A stretch of 64,000 bases of DNA from Hyparrhenia diplandra (lineage: Eukaryota > Streptophyta > Magnoliopsida > Poales > Poaceae), in contig JADLZK010007805.1 of NCBI GenBank assembly GCA_015847255.1, positions 62,001-126,000 of the forward strand, in the 5' to 3' direction. Below the pieces are notes generated by a model. That model made no database searches. It had not been told where the DNA came from and saw nothing but the letters and a program-made list of their open reading frames with translations. The translations under genes were made by a program, and so were the position numbers. Shown here piece after piece: positions 31,261 to 42,997 of the stretch (positions are counted from its first letter, which is position 1; every line of letters starts with the position of its first letter).

Positions 31261-31699
31261 CAATGACTACTCTGTCCTACCCCCCTCGGGACTGCCGGGG
31301 TGAAGCTTTTTGTCGTGTGTCTTTGGCGGTTGACGACTTCGAAAATGGTAAGTCGCGGCTATGTGATATACAAACCTTGCTTATGGTTAGCTTTTGAGTG
31401 CTAGCCGTTGACTTCTCGTGTAACTTCAATACATTTTGATATAGGCGTCGATGATGACACATGTGCAACATCATCCGGCGTGAAACAACTAATTCTCTAG
31501 AGGATGGTCGAGAGATACATATGAAGAGACAGCGCATGAGGCGGATGATGCTACTACGGGGCTGAATTCGGGAGTTTGTACTGCGAGGGGGGCGATCATG
31601 TGGCCGGTCGGTGCGCGAAAGGGGAGGGTCGGGGGACCATCACAAGGTGGCCGGATAATAAGATAGTTGTCACGGGGCTCGCTACGGGGACAGGTTTCC

Positions 31700-32332
31700 C
31701 ATCGCTAAGGAGGCCAAGCTAAGAATGAGGAGACTTTGCTGGTCCGATTGCTAGACAAAGGGTCACCTTGCTCACGAGGTTCGATCTGTTCCTTAAGTCC
31801 TAAAGCCAAGAATGAAATATTTGAGGAGTGTGTCCAGAATTCATTGGAGTGTCCATCCAACTTAAAGGAAAAAGCATGTAAAAGGGTGTGGCAGGTGGTA
31901 GGAAAAAGTTTTAGGACCCACAAAAGCGAGCTAGTGCGCAATTACGTCAACAAGGGAGGGATGCCACGTTGAAGCACCCACACATCCCCAAGGAGGATTA
32001 GGCGACTTTTGTTCAAGCGAATCGCAAGCGAAGAGGCACGAGGCAAAAAGTCGAGATACAAGGAGCTTAGGCGGAGGAACCGGTATAACCCTTTGCGGGG
32101 ACGAGGAGGTTATGAAGCAATGTCTAAAAGGTGGGCGAAGGAGGATAGGGACTTAGTCGACAAAGGAATCCAGAATCCTTGGGACGAATATCCTAAGATC
32201 CGCGCTACGGCTTTTTTGCGTGCACGTAGCAAACTGGAATTGTTAGGTGACAAGGCTCAAATTGTTTGGAACGATAAAGGAGCTCGGGCTTTGGGAGAAG
32301 CTTTTAGAGGAGGCAGCCCATGCTTCTTCTGA
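31700..32332 (+). pseudogene. Plant En/Spm transposase-associated domain
   Basis: Two adjacent frames (31,736-31,972 and 32,009-32,332) together resemble the plant Ptta/En/Spm domain of CACTA ORFs. The first has EIFEECVQNSLECPSNLKEK, ACKRVWQVVGKSFRTHKSEL and VRNYVNKGG. The second has EEARGKKSRYKELRRRNRYN, GGYEAMSKRW and an ALGEAF end. The domain usually mediates DNA or protein contacts of the transposition complex, though its exact role is unclear. A stop at 31,970 and a frame change separate the halves. A Lys-rich, probably coiled region follows to about 32,600 in further broken frames. Confidence 0.65.
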
Positions 32333-32599
32333 GGTCACTGGTGTAAGGGAAAGAGATCTGCTCATAGGGGTCCTGGGCACCCCAGAATAGACAGGGCGTG
32401 TGCGTGGGGTGTCTAGTTGGTGTGGTTGGAAGAATTGGCCGGAGTGCACCGACATGTACGTAAAGAGGAAGTCTCCAAGCTGCGGCCGCAGCTAGATTAG
32501 AGAAGAGCTTTTGGCTAGATTGGATGAGCTCCAAGGTAAGGTGGTGGCGTTGCAAGAAGCACAAGCACAAGGTTCCCGCCGGCAACTCCCCTAGCGGTG

Positions 32600-33680
32600 G
32601 GTGGACCAAGAAGAAGCATTGCGCCTCGCCCAATCCGGATAGCCAACCGGATCTCGCACCCGAGGTTTCCATTCGAACGATGTACCCTTGTAACGAAGAC
32701 CGGAGGTTATCGGGTTGAGGTAGCTAGGGAAAGGTACACCCGAATCACCCGAGCTACTTGAGGGTCAACCAATCTTTGGCGAGGACATCTTTGTTATAAC
32801 GATTGAACATGTAAATCCCGGTTTTGATGCTACACTATCGGATCCGCCGACAAGCGAAATTAAGACTCTTGGCCGGGCTATTTTTTAAGAGGATCAAAGT
32901 GGAGCAGAGACCTTATGTTTTGTAACACCCCAACAACCATCTTGTTACGCACCAAAACCTCCTCCGCTCTTACGTCTCTAGGGTATTAGTCGGTCTAAAG
33001 GACCATATGGCACGCACGAGGTTATTAAATGGGGATGACAAAGAATGACTAGAGTCCCTCTCGGACTCGAGTGCAATGGGTGGGAATGAGATGACTAGCT
33101 TGTTTGCCAATGGTGATCGAGTGCCTCTCGGGTGCAATGGATCGAATGCGGCGGCTCGCACTCATGCCAATGACGTTGATTGCCTGCGCAGAGTGCATCG
33201 GCTAACAATGCGAAACCGGCTCTCAAGGCATGAATGATGAGAGTGCCTCGCAGACCGCAGGGCTGAGAACGCGGGGAGTGGCTCGCATGACAAGAATGTC
33301 CGAGTGCCTCTCGAGTGCGGCCCGGCCGAGAAGCGTAACCAAACAAAGAAATGTTCCAAACAAGCATGTTTCGGGCAAGAAGAGGCATGGAGCATCCAAC
33401 GGTGACAAAGATACGTTCCCGTAAAACGCCGTCCCTTATGACCCGAAGCAATTCGACATTGCCTTCCGGCACGCGACCGCCAACCCTCGCACCCGGCATG
33501 GATCTCCAATGCTCACGCCGCGAATAGCTTAGTAGCACGGTACGGTAGGGCCTTGTTGTGCGACTCTTCATAGGTGGTGCATGTGAGCGTACCCGGTCCA
33601 AACATGCCAAAGGTGGCATTTCTTGCATCTCGGGAAATAGGCCTTTTGGCGTGACGTGACGAAGAGGCTAAGATCAATGT
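32600..33680 (+). other. Linker region with degenerate GAGTGCCTCTCG repeats
   Basis: No continuous frame. Between about 33,040 and 33,325 the motif AATGA...GAGTGCCTCTCG(G/A)GTGC recurs about four times with Asn/Gly/Ser codons nearby, suggesting a repetitive linker between the En/Spm-type and Ulp1-like domains. Confidence 0.4.
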
Positions 33681-34700
33681 GGGTTTCGACGACCTGTTTG
33701 ACCTCGTGACCTTTGGATGGATTGGATGTGGCCATCCTTCGCCGCATGACACGCGTGAGTACAATTTCTTCTATTACGGACTTATTCGGGATGCCTCTTT
33801 CATCTATTGCTTACTAAATTTGCTTTGCATGCTTCTCTATTCGGATGCCCTTTCGAGAGAAGTGAGGGCCTCGTCTTTGTCGGTTGGCTTTCTTGATCCC
33901 GAGCCATTGACCTTGAAAGGGGCTGGACCGGTGGGCTTGCCGGCAAAGGCCGTACATATCTAGAATTTGGCCTACGGAAGCATCATGACAAGGACTTTGT
34001 TATGTTTGCGCGATAACCCAAGCCAACACTTGGATTCTTTGTTGTCATAGCTATCAAGTGGAGGAAAGTCTATTTCGTTGACTCTCGCCCAAATAAGAAA
34101 GACAAAAACGCTTCGCGTTGAAAACTTTAATATAATGGTGAGTGTTTCCTAACCTACATTTGACCCATGCATTTTTTTCTTAATTATGTTACTAAAAATA
34201 GAAAAGAATGTGACCTTTTTACATTTTACTCATGTGTAGCCTTGTTGAGCATGTTTTCAATCCGAAGGGGACAAGGACGCAAAAGTTTGTGGTTCACGCC
34301 AAGTATGCAAAAGTAATTGTTGTGCTTCTCCTGAAGTTGTGCACTTGCCACTTGGGTTTCCATTCAGCGAATAACCACTATGTTTCATATGTTTGCAGTG
34401 TCGGACGCAACCTGATAACACGACATGTGGGTTCTACACGGCGCACCACTTGATGGTTGCGATGAATCAAGCTCATTTGGATCGCCACGAGGTAACTTCG
34501 AAGTGCAGCTCCATCTTGTGCCTATCTTTGTTTGGCGATAAAGACCATGTGTACAACAAACACTTATGGCTACCTTTTCTTTGTATTAGGATTTTGACTT
34601 GCGAGTGAACCGTTCAATTTGGGTGATATTAGAGAGAAGGTCGCCAAGTTTCTTATGGAACATGTCATCGACCGACGGCGGCGACTATTTCGATTCAGTA
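33680..34700 (+). pseudogene. Ulp1-like (C48) cysteine protease domain of CACTA element b
   Basis: Resembles SUMO-protease-like Ulp1 domains carried by many plant transposons. The role there is unproven. In order: a segment ending VGFLDPEPLTL (about 33,875-33,920); the catalytic His region near 34,020-34,040, where CAC TTG GAT interrupts the expected His-Trp; VIAIKWRKVYFVDSRPNKK (about 34,045-34,100) with the Asp; VEHVFNPKGTRTQKF (about 34,240-34,290); and QPDNTTCGFYTAHHL with the catalytic Cys codon at 34,426-34,428. A probable intron lies at about 34,137-34,237. The final helix reads IREKVAKFLMEH near 34,630. Triad residues all seem present but in different frames, so this copy is disrupted. 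Confidence 0.75.
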
Positions 34701-34849
34701 AATCGTGAGTTGCTTCTGTTCCCTTGCCGCATCACGCGACCGAGGTGGATACATGCACGTGAACTGTGTTATTTATGTTGTGAACAATGCGCGGGCGTGC
34801 CCTGAACAAGCGGGTGCGTGTGAAGAACAATCGATACACTTGAATTTTT

Positions 34850-35861
34850 AATCTTTGTTGGCGTCGACCATTTGTTTGTGCTTGAGCTATGTATATGTAT
34901 TATATACGTATTAATAATATCAATCTTTGTGGTGTCGACGATTCTAAGCCGTGCGGGTGTGCGTAACGTCATCATTGACACGACGGCGTCAACTATCTAA
35001 GAGGCGTCTCAAGCCTCCGGATAGTTCTGAGACCTATCTTGCCCCGGCGCGGCGTCGGTTGTTTTCGTAGATTTTTACGTCGCTCCCGAAAATTAAGCGT
35101 CTAAAACGTCAACCTCGTTGCGAGACACTGTAGCAGTCTTGGCGTCTTTAATTTTCCAAGAGTTACGATCGATGGGTCATTGTAAGCGCCCTGTAGTCTC
35201 TCCACACGAATACCGATCGATTTTAGGTGTTAAGCGTGCGTAAACATAAGAAAACACGACCGGGTACAAGCGGGTGTGTCTCAAGCGAATCCACGTTCAC
35301 GACGGATAAACGTAAGGCGTGTCGTAAGTAGTACAAACCACGCACGCCGTGTGTGTCGCCCCCGTATGGGTGACGAACGGTACGACGGTTGCATTTCTAA
35401 TGTGTTCGTATTAAGGAAAGCGTCCACGAACACTTTTCCGCCCGCGTGTGCGTAGGCTTCTAGTTGATTATAGGCGCCGGTCGCGACGCCCCGTCGACAT
35501 GTGGCTGTTCTGAGGCGCTCTTTACGTGGGTCCGTACATGCGAAGTCATTACAGATCACACACCGGGCCGTCGCGTCGGTAACTTTGCAAGGGATACGGT
35601 CGCTTTATTCATGCTACGTGTCGATAACGTTACCCAAAAGCACGATCGCTTCATAGGGAAACTTGTCGTAGGTACCGTTCACTGGTCGAGCAAAAACAAG
35701 GTCACGAACCAGCGGAAAACCGTGCGTGATAAAGTGTGTTTGAGACCCTTGGTAAGGTTTTGGTCTATAAAGTCAGACATTTAGAGACTCTAATGGGCAG
35801 ACGTGCGCGCGTGATTGTAGAAGCCCTCAACGCGCGACTCAGAGGCCTTTTTTACATAGTG
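34850..35861 (+). repeat. CACTA-b subterminal region, inverted copy of 63,005-64,000
   Basis: Reverse complement aligns along its whole length with 63,005-64,000. Shared features are GGCCTCTGA, GCGCGTTGAGGGCTTCTA, CCCATTAG, GTCTCTAAATGTC, ACCAAAACCTTACC, ACACACTTTATCAC, CTATGAAGCG, and at the inner end GGCGTCTCAAGCC with CATTTGTTTGTGCTTG. It is rich in CG. It is probably the transposase-binding terminal region. Confidence 0.8.
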
Positions 35862-36061
35862 ACCCATCCCTAGTTAGCCAAGCCACCTTGTCCTTAATTG
35901 GGCATAAAGGGTATGACCATGGCACTACTAATTTTGCAAATCTATTACTCACACCACTTAAAAGATTTTGTTTCACAAACTTTTCGCAAAAGATTAGTGG
36001 TTCATTTTAATTTAAATACCAGATCAGATTTTTAATTACCGAACTAAGCTCTAATGCCAGC
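35862..36061 (-). other. Extra leader and primer-binding site beyond the chromovirus 3' LTR
   Basis: On the minus strand TGGCATTAGAGCTTAG (36,060-36,045) resembles the initiator-methionine primer-binding site TGGTATCAGAGC. The whole 200 bp repeats 47,910-48,111, the leader after the 5' LTR. Its presence outside the 3' LTR means another internal region once followed. It is cut at 35,861 by the end of CACTA element b. Confidence 0.8.
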
Positions 36062-39000
36062 TGTGACAGAGCCGACCAATTTATAAGAAATCAAGTATAA
36101 TTCGCAATCACCGAGGCAATCGCAGTCTACACTTGAGTCCATATAAACCCGGTATTCCGGAAATCTCAGAGTGATTTAAAACTCATCAACATTCACAACC
36201 AAGATCGTTGAGTTCGGTAGTAAATCCGCAGGTATTTCAAACCAAGTTCAGCATATATTAATATCGAGTGTGATGTACCACTTATTACAAACTCGGGTTC
36301 GAGTACGGAAGCAAAGTAGTTTTTTGAAAACCAAATAGTCTTTAGCGGAAATAAAGATAAGGTAGTGCCGGTAGATAGTCAACCCCCGCAACAAAGATGA
36401 GACTGGGATATGGAATGTCTTGCCCCGGCCTTTACTCCTCATCGACGGGGAAACAAACAAGTCCTACAAGTACCCATGGTACAAATGCTCACCCGCAACA
36501 ACGGGAATAAAACCCCGAGTACAAAATACTCGGCTAGACTTACCCGACAAAATAAAATAAAAGACTCCAAGGGTTATGCTAGGCTTTATCTCGGGGTTGG
36601 TGACTCACATTAATTTCCAAAATAAGGTTATTTAGTGAGCCTACACATGCTACTTGCATTTTTCCAAGTTAACGGGGTTGCTTATTTATATACATAACCA
36701 TAGATCCCGTATAGTCAAGATTAATCATTGTCCAAGATAGTAAATAACAAAGTATAAGTAACTTGATCATTACTTTAACAGTAGCAACATGATAATACAA
36801 CATAGATTGTGATATTAAGACTACGATGTCACGGAAGCATCCCAGGTTCTCACTATCCGGGAGAGATGGTGATTCGGATCGATTGCAAACCGGTTGGCGA
36901 ATACCCCTGTCATAAATCAGGTCTACTTTGCAAAGGCAGACCCAATCACTCCCGGGGACGTTAGGGGACGTATGTCTCGGTCCCTGCCGGCTACCCCCTC
37001 CTTCTCGGGCCACCAAGTGAGCGCAGCAACGAAGACGACGCTTCGTGCACATCCGCTTGCGCCCGATCAATCCCAACCTACCACGCCAAAGGAGGAGCGA
37101 TAAAGCGAGCAAAGCCGGCCCCTAACATTCCCACGAGCCGTGGCTCACGACCGGCGGAGCCTACTATATGAACAGCACGTTCAACTACCGACCACAGCCC
37201 GATAAAGGGTAAGTCCTTAACCGTCGATGGAGAGACCACAATATCCATCCGATCCCACATGTTTTATTTAATCGGGTTCTTAGCGGCGGCTTGACAATCA
37301 CCCATGTGATTGTTCACAACATCTCCTCAAGTGACCGGAATCCTTTGTCTCTTTGCAATCATGATACTGAGCATTAACCTAGACTCCTATTCATGCTAGG
37401 AACAAATAATAAAATAACCAAAACACATTACCCTACTAAAATCATGCATTTCTAGGGTATTTTCTATGCAACATAAATACGGTAAATACATAACTACTTG
37501 AGAAAATTCTACAAAAATTACTAGAGCATCCTACAGGTCAAACAAGGCTACCATAAAAAATTTCATGGCAAGATCATGTAAATACAGTCCTACAAAAAAA
37601 AATGGTAAGCTAGCAATGAAACTAGGCATGAAAATACTTTGAACTATGAAAAGTGTCGGACAACAGATTTCGAGTATGACAGGCTACCTAAACCTATCAA
37701 AACCAAGCATGCCAAGTCTCACATCCAAAACCCTAGTATTTATTTTTCTATGATTTTCCCAAGACTACGAAAATGGCACATAAATAGAAAATCACATTTC
37801 TTCTACGAGAACATACCATGCATGATATTTTTCTTGGACTCTACTCACAAAACTAAGAACATTTTGCACGGGAAGCATATTTTTATCTTGCACCAATTAA
37901 AAGATATGGATTTTTCTCATTTTCCATGCATTTATGGCCCTAAATATAACTATATATAAAAGTTGTCGAGAAAAATAAGGTTTCATAGTTCTATACTGTA
38001 GTTTATCATCTAACAATGGCAAAATTTGTCTCACTCAAAAATACCCCAATATGACCAAGTTATAAATTTCCAAAGCTTTTTATTGAAATGCGGAAAAACA
38101 AATATAAAAGAAAAAAAGGCTTACGCGTGGGACCCGGTATCGGTGACACGAAGCAGGGGCACGGCGGTGCGGCGGGCGCATCTTCGCCCGACGGCGACCA
38201 AAAACACTCAACCAGCTAGTCATTTTGACTCTACTCGACGAGACAAACTTCGATGGTGCACTTGGTTTGAGCTAAAAAGGTCAAAACGACGACGACGGCG
38301 GCGGCGGCTGTGGGCGGCGAACGGGCGGCGGTCCGGCTGTTCCGGTGCTCAACCGAGAGCAACCTAACCGTCGTTCTCGACTCCACTCTACTCAACTAAG
38401 ACATGCAAAGAGGTTTCAAGCTCAACGGAGCTACTACGGCGCAGCAGTAACCATGCGCATGCACGGCGGCGACCCCACGGGCATAGTGACGGCGGCGACG
38501 CCGTCCCGGCTAAACGACGGCGGGATCCACTCAACCATCTAGCTCACAAGCTCGAGCACATCTAGGCGGCTAAAACATGCAAAAGAACGACCTAAACGCG
38601 ACCTACAAGCTCTGACGCGAGCTCGACTCAACGGCGGCCATGGCGGACTCGACGGGCGGCGGCGGTGATGCGGGAACGAGCTCAATACCTTGGCGTTTAC
38701 CTCGTTTTGATGATGGCGCTATGTAGAGCACAGCACGGCGGAGCTAGGGATCTGGTTTGGGGCGGTTTGTGCGGTGGTGGCGGCGGAACGCGGCGACGGA
38801 GCTCGGACGACAGGCTGCGGCGGGCGGCGCTCTCGGCTCCAAGCGGCCGGGCGGCGACGCGGAATGGAGCTAGGGTTAGGGCAACCCGTTGCCCGCCCTT
38901 TATATGCAGCGCGCGACCTGGTACCACGCGATCCGGGCCGTACATCGGCGTTCACGCAGCGCCACGTCGGCGTCGGCGGTGTCGGCCGGACGGGTGGCCG

Positions 39001-39668
39001 ATAGGTCACCCCTCCATCGACCTTGTCTCGGTTTTTTGCCCCGTATCTCGAGATTCGTGTGGAATTTGAAAAAAAACTCAAAACATCGATTTTGTAGAGA
39101 ATTTCATAAGCTACAAAAGTCTCAATATGAACTTCTCCTGGTTCGGCCTAGATTTGGAGATAAAAATGAAAAACAGCAAGGTCACAACACTAGCTCAAAA
39201 CACGAGTTTGAATTCAAATTCAAATCTGACCCAAAGCGTAGTGCACTTTGTTTGGACCATTTGCCCTGCCTTTTCACAAGAAACTCATAGAAGACTTTTT
39301 GTTCTATATAAAAGTACTGCACTTCATATATAGGACACTTTGGCTAGAAACAATTCTAACATGCACTTTTGAAATGAGTTTCAAAATGACTCAAAGAGGG
39401 TATAGGCTCTAGGGCAGATTTATAAAAAGTTTCTAAATTGAAACACAAGCTCAAACAGGGTCCTAAATTATGTCAAAAATATATCTAGGCACAATTTAGG
39501 TCCAAAACCACATTATAGCAAACATCCTATAGTAGATAGCTCAAACAAGTATGAATTGAAGTCAAACTAAGATGAATGTCACTAGCAACATGATTATGCA
39601 TGAAATGATGATTATGCCATGCAATTGATTATGCAAACAAGGTGCTTAACAACACTTAGGGTGTTACA
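36062..39668 (-). repeat. Chromovirus 3' LTR (3.6 kb)
   Basis: Ends on the plus strand GGGTGTTACA at 39,668 and begins near 36,062 with TGTGACAGAGCC. It is collinear and highly similar to 48,112-51,192, but contains about 490 bp (36,464-36,957) absent from that copy. On the minus strand a TATA-like GCATATAAAGGGC lies near 38,894-38,907. Short open frames inside (for example 38,665-39,069) fall in the GC-rich U3/R part and are not genes. Confidence 0.9.
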
Positions 39669-39682
39669 AATCTTCCCCCTAA
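39669..39682 (-). promoter_or_regulatory. Polypurine tract of the chromovirus
   Basis: Minus strand AGGGGGAAGATT immediately precedes the 3' LTR. It is the usual primer for plus-strand synthesis. Confidence 0.8.
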
Positions 39683-39711
39683 AAAGAATCTCGTCCTGAG
39701 ATTTGGTGAAA

Positions 39712-40320
39712 CTAACCATTGGTGATAAAAGCGTGGATAGTTTCTCGGAAGATACTCATCGTCTCCCATGTTGCATCGTTCTCCCCATGATTTCCCCATA
39801 GAATCTTGTATTGCTTAACTACCTTGCCCCTGGTGGCTCTCTCTTTGGTGTATAGCACTTTTACAGGTTTCTCATAATATGTTAGGTCTTGACTAATCTC
39901 GATATTCGAATTGGCACTTGTTCCTCCGGAACCCTTAAACATCTCTTTAAGCGTGACACATGAAAACACCGAAAAAACAGTCCTCATCTCATGTGGTAGT
40001 TGCAATTGATATGCTACCTCTCCCTTCTTGGCAATGATCCGATAGGGGCCTACAAACCTAGGCGCTAGTTTTTGCTTCACTCCAAAGCGTTGCACTCGTT
40101 TCATTGGTGACACCTTCAAGTAAACATAGTCACCTACCTTGAACTGAATGGGTTTCCTACGTTTGTCCGCATAGCTCTTTTGACGGTCTTGAGTAGCTTT
40201 CATGTGTTGCTTTATTACTCTCATCACTTTCTGCTCAGCTTCATCTACTAGGTCAATGCCATAATAGGTTCGTTCTCCTGTCTCTATCCGGTTCGAGAGG
40301 TGTTCTACATTTCCTACCAT
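39712..40320 (-). pseudogene. Integrase C-terminus with chromodomain
   Basis: An open frame of about 202 codons. The first part belongs to the integrase C-terminal domain: QKSYADKRRKPIQFKVGDYV, YLKVSPMKRVQRFGVKQKLA, PRFVGPYRIIAKKGEVAYQL. The last 55 codons form a chromodomain of the Tekay type, from YYEKPVKVLYTKERATRGK to QYKILWGNHGENDATWETMS. This domain is thought to steer integration towards marked heterochromatin. It is the best preserved piece of pol here. The start of the frame (MVGNVEHLSNRIETGE) is an artefact of a frameshift from the integrase core. Confidence 0.9.
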
Positions 40321-40459
40321 ACAATGCTTCGAATGGTGCCATTTGAATCTTGGCCCGATAGCTATTATTGTACGAAAACTACGCTAATGGTAGCCACTTG
40401 TCCCATGAACCTTTTTGTCGATAACACACACGCCCTCAACATATCTTCTAATATTTGGT

Positions 40460-40960
40460 TCACTCGTCGCTTTGGGCTGTGGTTTGTGGGTGATAGGTAG
40501 AACTACGAAGTAATTTGGTTCCTAGGGCCTCCCCGCAAACTTTCCCAAAATCGATTGGTCCAACTTGATCCACGACCGACACTATTGATTTAGGTACTCC
40601 ATGCAAGCGAAGTACTTGTGAGATATATAGTTCTACGCATTGATGGGGCTCATAATGTATGTTGATAGGAATAAAATGAGCAACTTTGGTTAAACGATCC
40701 ACAATCACCCAAATAGAATCAAATCCCTTTTGGGTATGTGGCAAACCAACAATAAGATACATTGTAATCTCATCCCATTTCCAATCAGGAATTGGCAATG
40801 GTTGCAACAATCAAGCAGCTTCATATGAATAGTTTTAACTCTGCAAAGCAATTGTCACACCTAGCCACATGTGCAAGCAATCTCCTTTCTCATTTTAGTC
40901 CACCAAAATCTGGTTCTCAAATCCCGATACATCTTGTTACTACGGGTGAATAGATATCTT
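40460..40960 (-). pseudogene. Integrase catalytic core of the chromovirus
   Basis: The frame at 40,810-40,460 encodes PLPIPDWKWDEITMYLIVGL, where the first catalytic Asp would be expected in an MDF-type motif but reads TMYLIVGLP. It continues with WVIVDRLTKVAHFIPI, YISQVLRLHGVPKSIVS, a second motif altered to VVDQVG, and STYHPQTTAQSDE, which includes a candidate for the final Glu. The HHCC zinc finger upstream is decayed (about 40,820-40,950, with traces of a Cys pair). Frame changes on both sides and altered Asp positions show it is inactive. Confidence 0.8.
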
Positions 40961-41324
40961 AGATGAGTGTGCCTCTGTTAGAATCCGATCCTTTAGCTCT
41001 CGATCCTTTGGTACGACGAGGCGATCATCATACGAAAAGAATACCATTCTCATCAATCCGGAAATGCTCACTAGGCTCTTTCTCTAGTTTCTTTTTAATA
41101 AACGAGATTCCTTTATCCACTTTCGACCATCGACAATTCTGGTTTCATGTTCATTCTCGTACTTGAATATTGCATAGGATAGTCGAATGCATAGGAGGAA
41201 AAAAACCTCCGTAGACTCGACCGGTCCCAAAGATACAATGTGATTTCCTACTCAAAGCGTCCCGCGACAACATTAGCTTTGCCCGGATGGTAGTGCAATT
41301 CCAAATTATAATCTTTTATCGGCT
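40960..41324 (-). other. Decayed linker between RNase H and integrase
   Basis: Polyprotein sequence of the chromovirus with many frame changes. No domain is clearly readable. Confidence 0.5.
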
Positions 41325-41675
41325 CTAACCATCTTCTCGCCTCATATTCAACTCCTCTTGAGTGAAAATGTACTTCAAGATTTTGTGATCAGTATAGACA
41401 TGACATACATTACCGAGTAAGTAATGGCGCCAAATCTTCAATGCATGTACCACGGCAGCAAGTTCTAAGCCATGGGTTGGATAATTAACCTCATGCTTCC
41501 TTAGCTGTTGAGATGCATACGCAATGACTCTGCCTTCCTGCATGAGTACGCATCCCAATCCTGTACCACATGCGTCACAATACACATCAAAGGGCTTCTT
41601 AATGTCAGGTTGCACGAGCACAGGAGTTGTAGTCAACAACTGCCTCGCACTCCGGTGTCCACACAAATTTCTCAT
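41325..41675 (-). pseudogene. RNase H of the chromovirus
   Basis: 116 codons covering TTTPVLVQPDIKKPFDVYCD, ACGTGLGCVLMQEGRVIAYA, SQQLRKHEVNYPTHGLELAA and VYTDHKILKYIFTQEELN. The acidic residues in VYCDACG, THGLELAA and VYTDHK are in the expected positions for the Ty3/gypsy RNase H domain, which removes RNA from the hybrid. The N-terminal part overlaps the end of RT in another frame near 41,680-41,800. Confidence 0.9.
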
Positions 41676-41819
41676 CCTTCTGTAACAATCGGGTCATGGG
41701 TTTGGCAATTTTTGAGAAATCAGGTATAAACCTACGATAGTATCCAAATTAACCCGAGAAAACTCCGTATTTCGTAAACCGAGACTGGTGCTTTCCAATC
41801 CATCACTTCTTGCACCTTG

Positions 41820-42522
41820 CTAGGGTCCACCGAAAATTACGTCCTCAAATAACACATGTCCTAGAAAATGCACTTTCTTCAGCCAAAACTCACACTTACT
41901 AAACTTAGCATACAACCGATGATCTCTGAGTCTCTGCAAAACTATCCTCAAATGCTCAGCATGTTCTTCCTCATTTTCAGAATATACCAAGATGTCATCG
42001 ATGAATACAACCACGAATTTATCAAGTTTGGGCATAAACACCTAATTCATCAAGCACATGAAATCTTATTTGGAGCATTCGTCGGGCCAAAGGACATGAC
42101 GAGATACTGCATACAAACCATATCTCATTGAAAAAAGCTGTTTTGGGTATATCCGGGGGGGTCCGATTTTTAATTTGATGGTACCCTGAACGAAGATCTA
42201 TCTTTGAGAAAACTTTGGCTCGAGACAATTGGTCAAAAAGAATGTCAATGCGGGGTAAAGGATATTTATTCTTGACAGTTACCGCATTGAGTGGCCTATA
42301 GTCCACACACATTCTCAATGTCTGATCCTTCTTCTTCACAAACAAGGCTGGACATCCCCAAGGTGAGGAACTAGGTCTGATGAAACCTTTCTCAAGCAAT
42401 TCCTGAAGCTGTGTTTTTAATTCTGCCAATTCATTTGGTGGCATTCGGTAGGGTCTTCGGGATATAGGGGCGGTTCCTGGAATTAGCTCTATTGCAAACT
42501 CAACATCCCTATCTGGTGGCAA
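41820..42522 (-). pseudogene. Reverse transcriptase of the chromovirus
   Basis: Two frames: 42,522-42,022 with DVEFAIELIPGTAPISRRPY, ELLEKGFIRPSSSPWGCPAL, FVKKKDQTLRMCVDYRPLNA and FSKIDLRSGYHQIK, then 42,041-41,820 with the catalytic box VFIDDILVYSENEEEH (IDD) and FSKCEFWLKKVHFLGHVL. Between them, frame changes disrupt the region around 42,040-42,170. The layout is the normal RT order for chromoviruses. Disruption predicts no activity from this copy. Confidence 0.9.
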
Positions 42523-42680
42523 TCTAGGTAGGTCCTCCGGAAAGATATCCGGGAATTCACAGATTCGGGTATATCGAGATACGAGTCACTTGCAAAGCAA
42601 TTTGAAACACGGTTAAGGTCAATGGCTTTTGGGTAACGTAACACGGTGTTCGTTAGGGTCACGAGGGTGCTTTAAGTGTA

Positions 42681-42997
42681 CTACTCTATTTTTACTGTAT
42701 CTATGATCACTCCCCAGATTTTCATCCAATTCATCCCGAGGATGACATCCAAGCACAAACCGGGTAAAACTATCAAGGAAGTCACTACTTCTAAGTCCCC
42801 CATCATAATTTTCACATCATTGACCCTCTGCCTAGTTAATTGGTCAGCCCCCGCTGAACTAATTAATACGGTAACCAAAACCTAAGTCAGATATTTGTTC
42901 ACCAATTGCAAACTCTTGGCTCATAAATGAATGCGATGATCCAAAATCAAACAAAACAACAGCACGATGATTGTTAACTAAACACGTACCGGCTGTC
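42681..42997 (-). pseudogene. Aspartic protease of the chromovirus
   Basis: The active-site segment reads LFDFGSSHSFMS (about 42,905-42,950, motif DFGSS). It is followed after a frame change by LPGLCLDVILGMNWMKIWG at about 42,700-42,770, where VILGMNWM is the conserved second part of this protease. The solo LTR insertion at 43,003 lies immediately upstream and separates it from gag. Confidence 0.8.

Larger units (their letters stand above)
31260..35861 (+). mobile_element. CACTA element b, right half with Ulp1-like gene
   Basis: The right terminus is TTTTTTACATAGTG at 35,848-35,861, the reverse complement of CACTATGTAAAAAA. Upstream lie an En/Spm-type transposase-associated domain (31,700-32,330) and an Ulp1-like protease domain (33,680-34,700), a combination common in grass CACTA elements. 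About 1 kb before the terminus is CpG-rich and occurs inverted at 63,005-64,000. No TNP2-type transposase is found and the left end is not identified, so the element is truncated on the left or extends under the tandem array. On the right it abuts the leader of the chromovirus. Confidence 0.75.

Noticed and set aside
38026..39290. Several open frames near a TATA-like site, suggesting a small gene
   Set aside because: They lie inside the chromovirus LTR. The second LTR copy (49,581-50,712) has different frames in the same place.
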